A stretch of 64,000 nucleotides of DNA. Origin: Rapidithrix thailandica. GTDB lineage: Bacteria; Bacteroidota; Bacteroidia; Cytophagales; Flammeovirgaceae. The translations under genes were made by a program, and so were the position numbers. Below are positions 34,720-43,600 of the stretch, in pieces. A model generated the notes under the pieces. It searched no databases. It was not told the origin of the DNA and worked only from the letters and a program-made list of their open reading frames with translations. The first letter of the stretch is position 1. The number at the start of each line of letters is the position of its first letter. The DNA lies in the NCBI RefSeq assembly GCF_039710355.1, contig NZ_JBDKWZ010000005.1:423042-487041 (forward strand). The letters are read 5' to 3'.

Positions 34720-36654
34720 ATGAGCAGAATAAGCCATAAGAAAGCAGGAACAAACGAAAAAACGAGGTTTGAAAAAATCCACACCGAGATCATGGATAAT
34801 TCGGTGAAAGCCTCAAAAGCCGTAGCTTCGGAAATTGCTTCATTGATCAAAGTCAAAGAACTGCAGGGAGATCCATGTGTTTTGGGTTTGGCAACCGGAT
34901 CATCTCCCATCAAGGTATATGACGAGTTGGTGCGTATGCACAAAGAAGAAGGGTTGAGTTTTAAGAATGTATATACCTTTAACCTGGACGAGTATTACCC
35001 CATGCAGCCGGACGCTCTGCAAAGCTATGTCCGCTTTATGAAGGAATACTTGTTTGACCATATCGATATCCCTAAAGAAAATATTCATATCCCTGACGGT
35101 ACGCTGAAGCAAGAAGATGTTTATGCTTTCTGCCAGAAATACGAGCAAAGGTTAGAAGAGTTGGGCGGTCTGGATCTTCAGATCCTGGGTATTGGCCGTA
35201 CCGGACATATCGGTTTTAACGAGCCGGGTTCTTCGGTGAATTCCAGAACAAGGATGATCACCTTGGACTCCATTACCCGTATTGATGCTGCCAGCGATTT
35301 CTTCGGAGAAGAATATGTACCGCGCAAAGCCATCACCATGGGGGTAGGCACCATCATGAAAGCCAATCGCATTATCCTGATGGCTTGGGGTGAAGGAAAA
35401 GCTAATATCATTAAGCGAACAGTAGAAGGCCCGGTAACGTATGAAACACCGGCTTCTTTCTTGCAAAACCATCCGAATACCACTTTTGTGATTGACGATG
35501 CTGCCGGTGCCGAATTGACCCGGGAGAAAACCCCTTGGTTGGTGGGTACTTGCCAATGGGAGGAGGCATTAACCAAGCGTGCAGTGATCTGGTTATGTCA
35601 AAAGTTGGAAAAACCGATCTTGAAATTAACCGACCGGGACTACAATGACAACGGAATGAGTGACTTGGTGGCTGAGCGAGGTTCTGCTTACGATATTAAT
35701 ATTGAAATCTTTAATAAAATGCAGCGCACCATCACCGGATGGCCGGCCGGGAAACCGAATGCCGATGATACCTACCGTCCGGAAAGAGCGGAGCCTGCTA
35801 AAAAACGAACGATTATTTTCAGCCCGCACCCGGATGACGATGTGATCTCTATGGGAGGCACCTTTATCCGTCTTTACGACCAAGGGCATGAAGTGCACGT
35901 AGCATATCAAACCTCCGGTAACATTGCCGTATTTGACGATGACGTAGTGCGTTTTGCCGATTTTGTGAAAGATTACAGCGAGGCATTCCAATTGGAAGAC
36001 AAAGTTGCCAAAGAGCTTTTTGACAGAATCACCAAGCAGTTGAAAAACAAAAAGCCCGGAGAAGTAGACCCCAAAGAAGTGCAGAAAATCAAAGGTTTGA
36101 TCCGTAGAGGAGAGGCCAAAGCCGGATGCCGTTATGTAGGCACCGAAGTGAAGTCACACTTCCTGGACATGCCTTTCTATGAGACCGGTTTGGTGAAAAA
36201 GAAGCCTATTGGTAAGAAAGACGTACAAATTATTGTAGATTTGCTGCAAGAGATCAAACCGCATCAAATCTATGCCGCTGGAGATCTTTCGGATCCACAC
36301 GGTACGCACCGTGTATGTCTGGATGCCATCTTCAAAGCATTAGAAGAATTAAAGAATAAAAAAGAGAAGTGGCTGAAAGACTGTTGGGTATGGTTGTACA
36401 GAGGCGCTTGGCAAGAGTGGGACATCTCTGATATTGAGATGGCTGTGCCGATTAGTCCGGAAGAATTGTTGCGGAAACGCAGAGCGATCTTTAAACACCA
36501 GTCGCAAAAAGACAGACCTTTGTTCCCAGGTTCGGATTCCAGAGAGTTCTGGCAAAGAGCGGAGCAAAGAAACAGAGGTACTGCCGATTTGTATGACAAA
36601 TTAGGCCTTCCTGAATACGAAGCCATAGAGGCATTCAAACGATATCACTTTTAG
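34720..36654 (+). CDS. nagB: Glucosamine-6-phosphate deaminase fused to a PIG-L-type deacetylase domain
   Basis: A 644-residue two-domain protein. Residues ~20-290 are glucosamine-6-phosphate deaminase (GLATGSSPIKVYDELVRMHK, FNLDEYYPM, then GRTGHIGFNEPGSSVNSRTR near 158), which makes fructose-6-phosphate and ammonia. Residues ~360-570 are a PIG-L/LmbE-type metal-dependent deacetylase domain with FSPHPDDDVISMGGTF (~367) and the second metal motif DLSDPHGTHRVCLDAI (~522). No signal peptide, so it is cytosolic. Long NagB proteins of this type are known in Bacteroidota. Between mannosidases and glycosylasparaginase it would feed the GlcNAc core of N-glycans into glycolysis; the PIG-L part could deacetylate a GlcNAc derivative (inference). 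Confidence 0.94.
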   Translation: MSRISHKKAGTNEKTRFEKIHTEIMDNSVKASKAVASEIASLIKVKELQGDPCVLGLATGSSPIKVYDELVRMHKEEGLSFKNVYTFNLDEYYPMQPDALQSYVRFMKEYLFDHIDIPKENIHIPDGTLKQEDVYAFCQKYEQRLEELGGLDLQILGIGRTGHIGFNEPGSSVNSRTRMITLDSITRIDAASDFFGEEYVPRKAITMGVGTIMKANRIILMAWGEGKANIIKRTVEGPVTYETPASFLQNHPNTTFVIDDAAGAELTREKTPWLVGTCQWEEALTKRAVIWLCQKLEKPILKLTDRDYNDNGMSDLVAERGSAYDINIEIFNKMQRTITGWPAGKPNADDTYRPERAEPAKKRTIIFSPHPDDDVISMGGTFIRLYDQGHEVHVAYQTSGNIAVFDDDVVRFADFVKDYSEAFQLEDKVAKELFDRITKQLKNKKPGEVDPKEVQKIKGLIRRGEAKAGCRYVGTEVKSHFLDMPFYETGLVKKKPIGKKDVQIIVDLLQEIKPHQIYAAGDLSDPHGTHRVCLDAIFKALEELKNKKEKWLKDCWVWLYRGAWQEWDISDIEMAVPISPEELLRKRRAIFKHQSQKDRPLFPGSDSREFWQRAEQRNRGTADLYDKLGLPEYEAIEAFKRYHF

Positions 36655-36675
36655 CATAGCGATTCCAAGATGAGT

Positions 36676-36693
36676 GCAGGGCGTTTGCCCTGC
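36676..36693 (+). other. Hairpin after nagB
   Basis: A perfect 7-bp GC-rich stem (GCAGGGC, loop GTTT, GCCCTGC) starts 22 bases after the nagB stop. The following bases are only moderately T-rich (CATTCATTCTT), so it may be a weak terminator or an RNA-stability element. Confidence 0.5.
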
Positions 36694-36886
36694 CATTCAT
36701 TCTTAGGGATGTGCTTGGCCTTTATGAACTGACAAACAAACGGGAAGTGGGGTAGTGTTCATTGAGATTTGAAATTTGCTTACTACTAGAAAAAGATCCT
36801 TCCGCACAATAGCCTTGACCACCTTTTCTTGATTGTGGTTTCAACTAATCTTAATATATCATTTTATCTTATCCATTTTTTGCTAT

Positions 36887-37879
36887 ATGAAAAGTAGGAG
36901 GAAGTTTTTGAAAATATCCGCTTTGGGCGGTTCGATGTTGGGCTCTTCATTTACGATTGCCAAGGCCTTTGCCGGAACAGCCGATCTTCAAAAGAAGGGC
37001 AAAAAACCGGTGGTCATTTCCACTTGGAACCACGGAATGGACGCCAATGAGGCAGCATGGAAGGTGTTGAAAGCCGGAGGAACCGCATTGGATGCCGTAG
37101 AAGCCGGAGTACGGGTGACAGAAGCCGACCCGAACGGCCACAGTGTGGGAATTGGGGGCTACCCTGACAGAGACGGTAATGTGACCCTGGATGCCTGTAT
37201 CATGGACCATAACAGTAATTGTGGTGCAGTCGCTTTTTTACAAAATATTAAACATCCTATTTCTGTAGCGCGCAAAGTGATGGAAGAAACCCCTCACGTT
37301 ATGCTGGTAGGACAAGGCGCTTTGCAATTTGCGAAAGCTCAAGGTTTTAAAGAGGAAAACTTGCTGACTCCCGAAGCGGAAAAAGCCTGGAAAGAATGGT
37401 TGGAAAAAGCCAAATACCAACCGGTAATTAATATAGAAAATCACGATACTATCGGTCAATTGGCATTGGACAGCCACGGAAACTTGTCCGGTTCATGTAC
37501 GACCAGTGGAGCGGCTTATAAACTGCACGGTAGGGTAGGGGATTCTCCGATTATTGGGGCAGGTTTATTTGTCGACAATGAAGTAGGAGCAGCCTGTGCT
37601 ACCGGATTGGGTGAAGCAGTGGTCCGCGTTGCCGGAAGTAGTATGGTGGTAGAGCAGATGCGCAACGGAAAAAGCCCGATGGAAGCATGTAAGATTGTGG
37701 TGGAGCGGATTGTGAAAAAGCACAAAGACCTCACGAATGTACAGGTGGGCTTCTTGGCATTGAATCACAAAGGGGAATACGGTGCTTATAGCGTTTATCC
37801 CGGGTTTAATTATGCCATTTGTGAGGCAGACCAGGCAAACCGGATGGAAGATGCGAAATCTAAAATGAAGAAGTGGTAG
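36887..37879 (+). CDS. Exported N4-(beta-N-acetylglucosaminyl)-L-asparaginase
   Basis: A 330-residue glycosylasparaginase of the Ntn-hydrolase type, which splits the GlcNAc-Asn bond left after N-glycans have been trimmed. The ATG at 36887 gives a twin-arginine signal (SRRKFLKISALGGSMLG); an in-frame ATG at 36833 would add an unlikely leader. The autocleavage site and nucleophile are seen in NIENHDTIGQLALD (Thr188); downstream GNLSGSCTTSGAAYKLHGR and GDSPIIGAGLFVD are the usual substrate-binding segments. It follows nagB by 232 bp and, with the two mannosidases, completes a path from high-mannose glycan to free Asn and GlcNAc. Confidence 0.95.
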   Translation: MKSRRKFLKISALGGSMLGSSFTIAKAFAGTADLQKKGKKPVVISTWNHGMDANEAAWKVLKAGGTALDAVEAGVRVTEADPNGHSVGIGGYPDRDGNVTLDACIMDHNSNCGAVAFLQNIKHPISVARKVMEETPHVMLVGQGALQFAKAQGFKEENLLTPEAEKAWKEWLEKAKYQPVINIENHDTIGQLALDSHGNLSGSCTTSGAAYKLHGRVGDSPIIGAGLFVDNEVGAACATGLGEAVVRVAGSSMVVEQMRNGKSPMEACKIVVERIVKKHKDLTNVQVGFLALNHKGEYGAYSVYPGFNYAICEADQANRMEDAKSKMKKW

Positions 37880-38097
37880 GCCATAACACGCTTCAAATAA
37901 GATTTTTTTCAGTCTGGTAAGGTAGAAGGAAGCAACCAACAGGGGATTGTGGAAGGTGTTTAAATGTCGTTTCCCTATGAAACAATGAAACATTCTCAAT
38001 CCCTTCTTCTTACAACTTTTGGAATTGACTGTCCATCATTAGCAAGTTACTTGAAAGCGAATAAATTAGCCTATTAACATAACTATTTAGTAAGCAA

Positions 38098-38922
38098 ATG
38101 AGCACGAAACAATTTGTATTAGAGGTATGTGCTGATTCTGTGGAATCCACAATTAAAGCACAAGAGGGTGGAGCTGACCGGGTGGAGTTGTGTGACAACC
38201 TGTATGAAGGTGGTACCACTCCCAGCATAGGATTAATTGAATTAACCAGGTCTAAGATTGATATCGATCTTCACGTATTGGTACGTCCGAGAGGCGGTGA
38301 TTTCTGCTATTCGGATATTGAAGTGGAGGTGATGAAGCGGGATATCGAACGGCTTCATGAGTTGAATGTGCAAGGAATTGTAGTGGGGGCCCTGGATGCC
38401 GAAGGGCAAGTGGATATAGAGCGGATGCAAACCATCATGGAGGTTGCCGGGCCTTTAAGTGTGACTTTTCACCGGGCTTTTGATATGGCAGCTGATCCGA
38501 TTAAGGCTTTGGACGACTTGCTAAGCCTGGGTGTGGACAGATTGCTGACTTCCGGTCAGGCAAAATCAGCCTTTGAGGGAAGAGAATTGATCAAACAGTT
38601 ACAAGAGCGTGCCGGAGAAAATTTATTAGTGATGGCAGGTGGGGGAGTCAATGCTTCCAATGTGGAAGAATTGCATGACTATACAGGTGTGAAAGAATTT
38701 CATATGTCCGGAGCCAAGGTATTGGATAGCCGGATGAAATACCGGAACAGGCATGTATTTATGGGGAAAAAGATTGCCATCCCCGAAGAAGTAGTGCAAA
38801 CGATACGAACTGGAAAAGGACCTAATGGCGTGCCTCCGCTTCGTTTGCCGGAATTTGAACTGTCTTTGGTAGATACGGGGAAGGTAAGTGCGGTTAAGAA
38901 TAAAATCTTATTGATGAAATAA
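38098..38922 (+). CDS. cutC: CutC-family TIM-barrel protein
   Basis: A 274-residue member of the CutC family (LEVCADSVESTIKAQEGGAD, RVELCDNLYEGGTTPSIGLI, VLVRPRGGDFCYSDIEVEVM, VTFHRAFDMAADPIKALDDL, then LLTSGQAKSAFEG and MAGGGVNASNV). It is cytosolic and of normal length with a short C-terminal extension. The name comes from a copper phenotype in E. coli that was later assigned to a small RNA, so a copper role is doubtful. Here it is the last gene of an N-glycan degradation set, which favours an enzymatic role in sugar metabolism (inference). Confidence 0.94.
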   Translation: MSTKQFVLEVCADSVESTIKAQEGGADRVELCDNLYEGGTTPSIGLIELTRSKIDIDLHVLVRPRGGDFCYSDIEVEVMKRDIERLHELNVQGIVVGALDAEGQVDIERMQTIMEVAGPLSVTFHRAFDMAADPIKALDDLLSLGVDRLLTSGQAKSAFEGRELIKQLQERAGENLLVMAGGGVNASNVEELHDYTGVKEFHMSGAKVLDSRMKYRNRHVFMGKKIAIPEEVVQTIRTGKGPNGVPPLRLPEFELSLVDTGKVSAVKNKILLMK

Positions 38923-38943
38923 ACAGAGAACTGCTATATATAT

Positions 38944-38980
38944 AGGGCATTCAAGGGTTGGTCTACCACTTGAATGCCCT
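38944..38980 (+). terminator. Hairpin terminator after cutC
   Basis: A perfect 12-bp stem (AGGGCATTCAAG and CTTGAATGCCCT, 13-base loop) lies 21 bases after the cutC stop. The T-run is poor, but the position and strength suggest a transcription end. Confidence 0.7.
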
Positions 38981-39038
38981 ACCTTATAAATAAGTATATA
39001 CTGAAATAGAAGTCGATGGATAGAATAGCAGGACAGCA

Positions 39039-39062
39039 AAAAGGGGCCGTTTGGCCCCTTTT
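39039..39062. terminator. Bidirectional terminator between cutC and gltD
   Basis: A perfect 10-bp stem AAAAGGGGCC/GGCCCCTTTT with loop GTTT, flanked by A on one side and T on the other, lies 30 bases past the gltD stop on the minus strand. Confidence 0.88.
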
Positions 39063-39091
39063 CTAATTCTTCCATTTTCGATGCTTACAGA

Positions 39092-40507
39092 CTAAAGTGC
39101 ATTATTTACCTCCGCGGAGGTTTCTTGAAAAATAGCTTCCAAGATATTCATGGCCGCTTCCCTTCCGTCCAGTGCAGCCGTTACTACCAAGTCAGCCCCC
39201 CGTACTCCATCGCCTCCAGCGTATACACCGTTCCGGCTGGTTTGGTAATTTTCATCTACTTTAATTGCTCCCCAATCGTTGAGTTCAATTCCGTTTTCCG
39301 TTAAGAAAGGCAACTTTTCATTTTTAAAGCCGAGTGCCAAAATAATGATATCCGCTTCCATGACCTGTTCGGAGCCTTCTATTTCCTGAATACTGGCTCT
39401 TCCGCCACCCACAGGCTCTACTAATTGCGTTTTAGCAAACTTTACTCCATAGATGTTTTGGTCCTTATCCGCTACAAAGCTTTTAGGAGTCGTTTGGTAA
39501 ATGAATTCCACACCTTCTTCTTTGGCTGAAAGTACCTCTTTTCGGCTTCCGGGCATATTTTCTTCATCTCTCCGGTACACACAAGTTACTTCGGCTGCTC
39601 CTTCGCGAATAGAGGTCCGTACACAGTCCATTGCGGTATCACCACCTCCAATTACCAATATTTTCTTTCCTTTTACCTGGTACTTTTTATCGTAAGGCAG
39701 CTCATCCAGTTTCTTTTGAATATTCGTCAGGAAAGGCACCGCCATATAGATATTGTCGGCATTGTAAGTGTCATAGCCCAATACCCGGCCTTCCATGGCA
39801 CCCAGGCCTAAAAAGACGGCATCGTGCTTGTCATATATTTCCTGAAAGGTAATGTCTTTTCCGATTTCTGTGCCGAGGTGTAACTCCATTCCCGCTTCCA
39901 GGAGCAATTCCACTCTGCGTTTTACCGCTTCTTTTTCCAGTTTAAACCCTGGAATTCCGTAGACAAACAAACCTCCGGCCTGGTCGGCTTTTTCATAGAC
40001 GACAGGGGTAACTCCTGCCCGCAAAAGAAAGGTGGCACAAGCTAATCCGGCAGGTCCTGAACCGATAATGGCTACCCGTTTGCCCGTTTTTTGATCGGAA
40101 AATTCCGGTTTCAGTCCTTTGGCAAATCCCTTTTCGTTCACGGATACTTCAATAGAGCCAATGGTCACCGCTCCATGGCCGTCATTCAGTGTACAAGCCC
40201 CCTCACAAAGACGGTCGTGAGGACAAATACGGCCCAACAGTTCCGGGTACGGTGAAGTTTCATTGGAAATTTGAAAGGCAAGATCCAGGTCTTTGTCCGC
40301 AATGAATTTTAACCATTGTGGAATATTATTGCTCAAAGGACATCCGGTAGAGCTGCAATAAGGGTTGCCACATTGCAAGCAACGGCTTGCCTGGCTGGCG
40401 GCCTCATCGCCGGTATATACTTCAGTGATTTCGTTGAAATTCTTGATCCGCTCATTCGATGGCCTTTTGGTCGGCTCAATCCGCTCGATTTTAGTGAATT
40501 CGTACAT
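39092..40507 (-). CDS. gltD: Glutamate synthase, small (beta) subunit
   Basis: A 471-residue NADPH-oxidising subunit of glutamate synthase. The N-terminal iron-sulphur cysteines are C43, C46, C51 and C56 (RCLQCGNPYCSSTGCPLSNN). The FAD-binding motif is VAIIGSGPAGLACATFLLRA (~145-164) and the NADPH motif ILVIGGGDTAMDCVRTSI (~284-301); the C-terminal FAD motif is GVYAGGDGVRGADLVVTA. It passes electrons from NADPH to the large subunit encoded 123 bp upstream in the same minus-strand unit. Length and motifs are normal. Confidence 0.97.
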   Translation of the reverse strand: MYEFTKIERIEPTKRPSNERIKNFNEITEVYTGDEAASQASRCLQCGNPYCSSTGCPLSNNIPQWLKFIADKDLDLAFQISNETSPYPELLGRICPHDRLCEGACTLNDGHGAVTIGSIEVSVNEKGFAKGLKPEFSDQKTGKRVAIIGSGPAGLACATFLLRAGVTPVVYEKADQAGGLFVYGIPGFKLEKEAVKRRVELLLEAGMELHLGTEIGKDITFQEIYDKHDAVFLGLGAMEGRVLGYDTYNADNIYMAVPFLTNIQKKLDELPYDKKYQVKGKKILVIGGGDTAMDCVRTSIREGAAEVTCVYRRDEENMPGSRKEVLSAKEEGVEFIYQTTPKSFVADKDQNIYGVKFAKTQLVEPVGGGRASIQEIEGSEQVMEADIIILALGFKNEKLPFLTENGIELNDWGAIKVDENYQTSRNGVYAGGDGVRGADLVVTAALDGREAAMNILEAIFQETSAEVNNAL

Positions 40508-40583
40508 ATCTCCCCAAATTTGTAATCGAAATGATCACACAGATTAAAAATGAATAAATGTAATTAGTGTTTCCGGAAGGGTA

Positions 40584-40619
40584 CCGACAGGAGTTCTTAT
40601 GTAGGTGAAATCCTGTCGG
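40584..40619 (-). other. Intercistronic hairpin between gltB and gltD
   Basis: A perfect 9-bp stem (CCGACAGGA and TCCTGTCGG, 18-base loop) starts 12 bases after the gltB stop. No T-run follows on the minus strand, so it is more likely a processing or stability element than a full terminator. Confidence 0.6.
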
Positions 40620-40630
40620 GAGTAAAACAT

Positions 40631-43600
40631 TTAGTTTCCTTCCATAGGGTTCAATGGTGCCTTCATGTCTTTAGAAGTCACCATGTAGAAATAGCGCGAC
40701 TCTTCACGGAAGTTATCCAGGATAAATTTTGCAATCGGACTGTTGGTCCGGTAGCTATAGCTTCGCAGGATTTTTTTGAGATAATAACGGCCTTCGTCCG
40801 CTTCATCCGTATCAATCCGCTCTGCTTTGATCAACTCCTGGTTCATTTTATCAATAAAGGTATTGGTCTTGTCATATACAAAGGCCACCCCACCGGTCAT
40901 ACCCGCTCCGAAGTTGATGCCCGTTTCTCCCAGAATTACTACGGTTCCTCCGGTCATGTACTCACAAGGATGGTCACCCGTACCTTCTACCACGGCCAGG
41001 GCTCCGGAGTTCCGTACGGCAAAGCGTTCTCCTACCGTACCGGCTACGAAGAGTTTTCCTCCTGTGGCTCCGTACAAGCAAGTATTCCCTGCCAAACTGT
41101 GCGGTCTACCTACTTTTTCAGGGGTAATGATGATATGACCTCCCCGCATGCCTTTTCCTACATAATCGTTGGCCGTACCTGCCAAACGGATTAGCATCCC
41201 CTTACTCAGGAAAGTACCTAAGGACTGACCGGCATACCCTTTCAGGTTGATGGTAATGGTTTCTTTCGGCAGGCCTTTATCCCCATAATAATCGGCGATC
41301 ACCCCACTGATCCTCGCTCCAAAACTCCGGTTGATATTGCGGATTTTCCGGTTGACGACAATTGGGAATTTAGGCGACTTAATGGTGTCAATAACTTCCT
41401 TCTGTACATCTTGTTCAAACTGGTTGTTGTCAAAAGGTTCATTCCTTTTCTTCTTACGGGTTTCAATGCCCGGAGCTTGATACAAGATGGATTCGAAGTC
41501 AAACTTCTTGGCAAATTCATCATTGACTACTTGCAATAAATGAGTTTGACCAATGATGTCATCCAGTTTTTGATAGCCTAGTTTTGCCAGAATTTCCCGT
41601 ACTTCTTCGGCAATAGAAGTCAGGTAGTTGATAATACCTCTCACCGTACCCGTGTAGTAGCTGCGAAGGGTTTTGTCTTGCGTAGCAATTCCTACACTAC
41701 ATTTATTCAAGTGACAGACTCTTAAAATTTTACAACCTACGGTGTTCAACAAAGAAGTACCGAAGCCATAACTTTCAGCGCCCAGGATAGCTGCTTTCAC
41801 TACATCCAATCCGGTTTTTAATCCTCCATCGGTTTGTACTTCTACCGCATCTCTGAGGTTGTTTACCTTCAGAGCGTTGTGTGCTTCAATAAGCCCGAGC
41901 TCCCAAGGGTTTCCGGCAAATTTGATAGAGCCTAACTGGGCCGCTCCTGTTCCGCCATCGGCCCCGGAAATAATGATTTTATCCGCATAAGCCTTTGCAA
42001 CTCCCACTGCGATGGTTCCTACCCCGGCGGTGGATACCAACTTTACACTGATTTGCGCTTCGGTATTGACTTGTTTTAAGTCAAAAATCAATTGTGCCAG
42101 GTCTTCAATGGAATAAATATCGTGGTGAGGAGGTGGAGAAATCAGCGTAACACCTGGTACGGTGCAACGGAGAGACGCGATCAAAGAAGTTACTTTTGAA
42201 CCTGGTAACTGGCCCCCTTCTCCCGGTTTAGCGCCTTGTGCTACTTTAATTTGAATTTCCTCCGCATTTCTTAAATAATGAGGGGTGACACCAAAACGGC
42301 CTGAAGCTACTTGTTTGATTTTACTGTTCAATACGGTGCCGAACCGGCGGGAATCTTCGCCTCCTTCACCGGAATTGGACATTCCTCCGATGGTGTTCAT
42401 CGCTTCGGCAATAGCTTCGTGTGCTTCGGGAGAAATGGATCCCAAACTCATGGCTGCAGAAGCAAAGCGCTTCATGATGTTTTCGGCCGGTTCCACTTCT
42501 TCTACTGAAATGGACTGTCTTCCTTGTTTAAACTCGAAGAAGTCCCGGATCATTTGCAATCCCCGTCCGTTAATTCTGTCTCTTAATTCACTGTAATGTT
42601 CTTGTTTCCCTGTGCGGGCAAAACGCTGGATACTTCTGGATACATCCGGAGAATAATCATGATATTCTCCTTTGTCCATGTATTTGTAAAAGCTTCCCAC
42701 TTCTAAAGGGTAAAGCTTTTTGATAAAGCGATTTTTATAAGCGAGCTTATGATACTTGTGAATCCGGTATTCTATATCATCGTATCCCAAGCCCGGAATC
42801 ATGGGGAAAGCGCGGTGGAAACACTCCTCCACAATTTCTTTACTCAAACCGATGGCATCAAAAAGGGCTGAGTTTAAGTAACTTTCCACAGTGGCAATGC
42901 CCATTTTGGAAAGGATCTTCAGCAAGCCGGAGTTGAGTGCTTTGGTCACACGGTTTAAGGCATGTCGGCAGTCTACCAGGCTGGCTTCCTTATTGCGTTT
43001 TACCAATTGCAGTACTGAAGAGAAGAGCAAGTAAGGGTACACGGCAGAGGCACCAAAACCGAGCATTACGGCAAAGGAGTGTGAATCGTAAATTTCCCCG
43101 GTAACCACCACTAGCGATACCTGGCTACGTACCCGGTGTTTCAACAGTAGGTTGTTAAGGTAACCGACGGCCATTGGCATCGGAATCAATCTTTTTTCGG
43201 AAGAAAGGATACGGTCGTCTAAAATGACAATTTTTACATCTTCCCGCTTGACGGCATGTAATACCTGATTGCCCAAGTCTTCCAGGGCTTCTTTCAGGTT
43301 TTTGGTAAAATCCGTATAAAATACTTTGTTTTTGTAAACCGGATCGTACAAGGGGTTACCTACCGAACCGAATGCTTTGAGGACCCCGTACTTCTCTTTG
43401 GACAGTACCGGATTCATCGTTTTTAAGCGGTGAGCGTTCATGGCTCCGTCCTTGAGCACATTGTTGCGAGGACCAAATGTCACACTGGTAGACATCACCA
43501 CTTTCTCACGCAAGGGATCAATCGGTGGGTTGGTTACCTGAGCAAATTTCTGACGGAAGAAATCGGTAAAGTTCCGTTGTACCTTACTGAAACAAGCCAA

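Noticed and set aside
38098..38922. Copper-resistance locus
   Set aside because: Only the CutC name suggests copper; no copper pump, oxidase or metallochaperone is present, and the neighbours are N-glycan enzymes.
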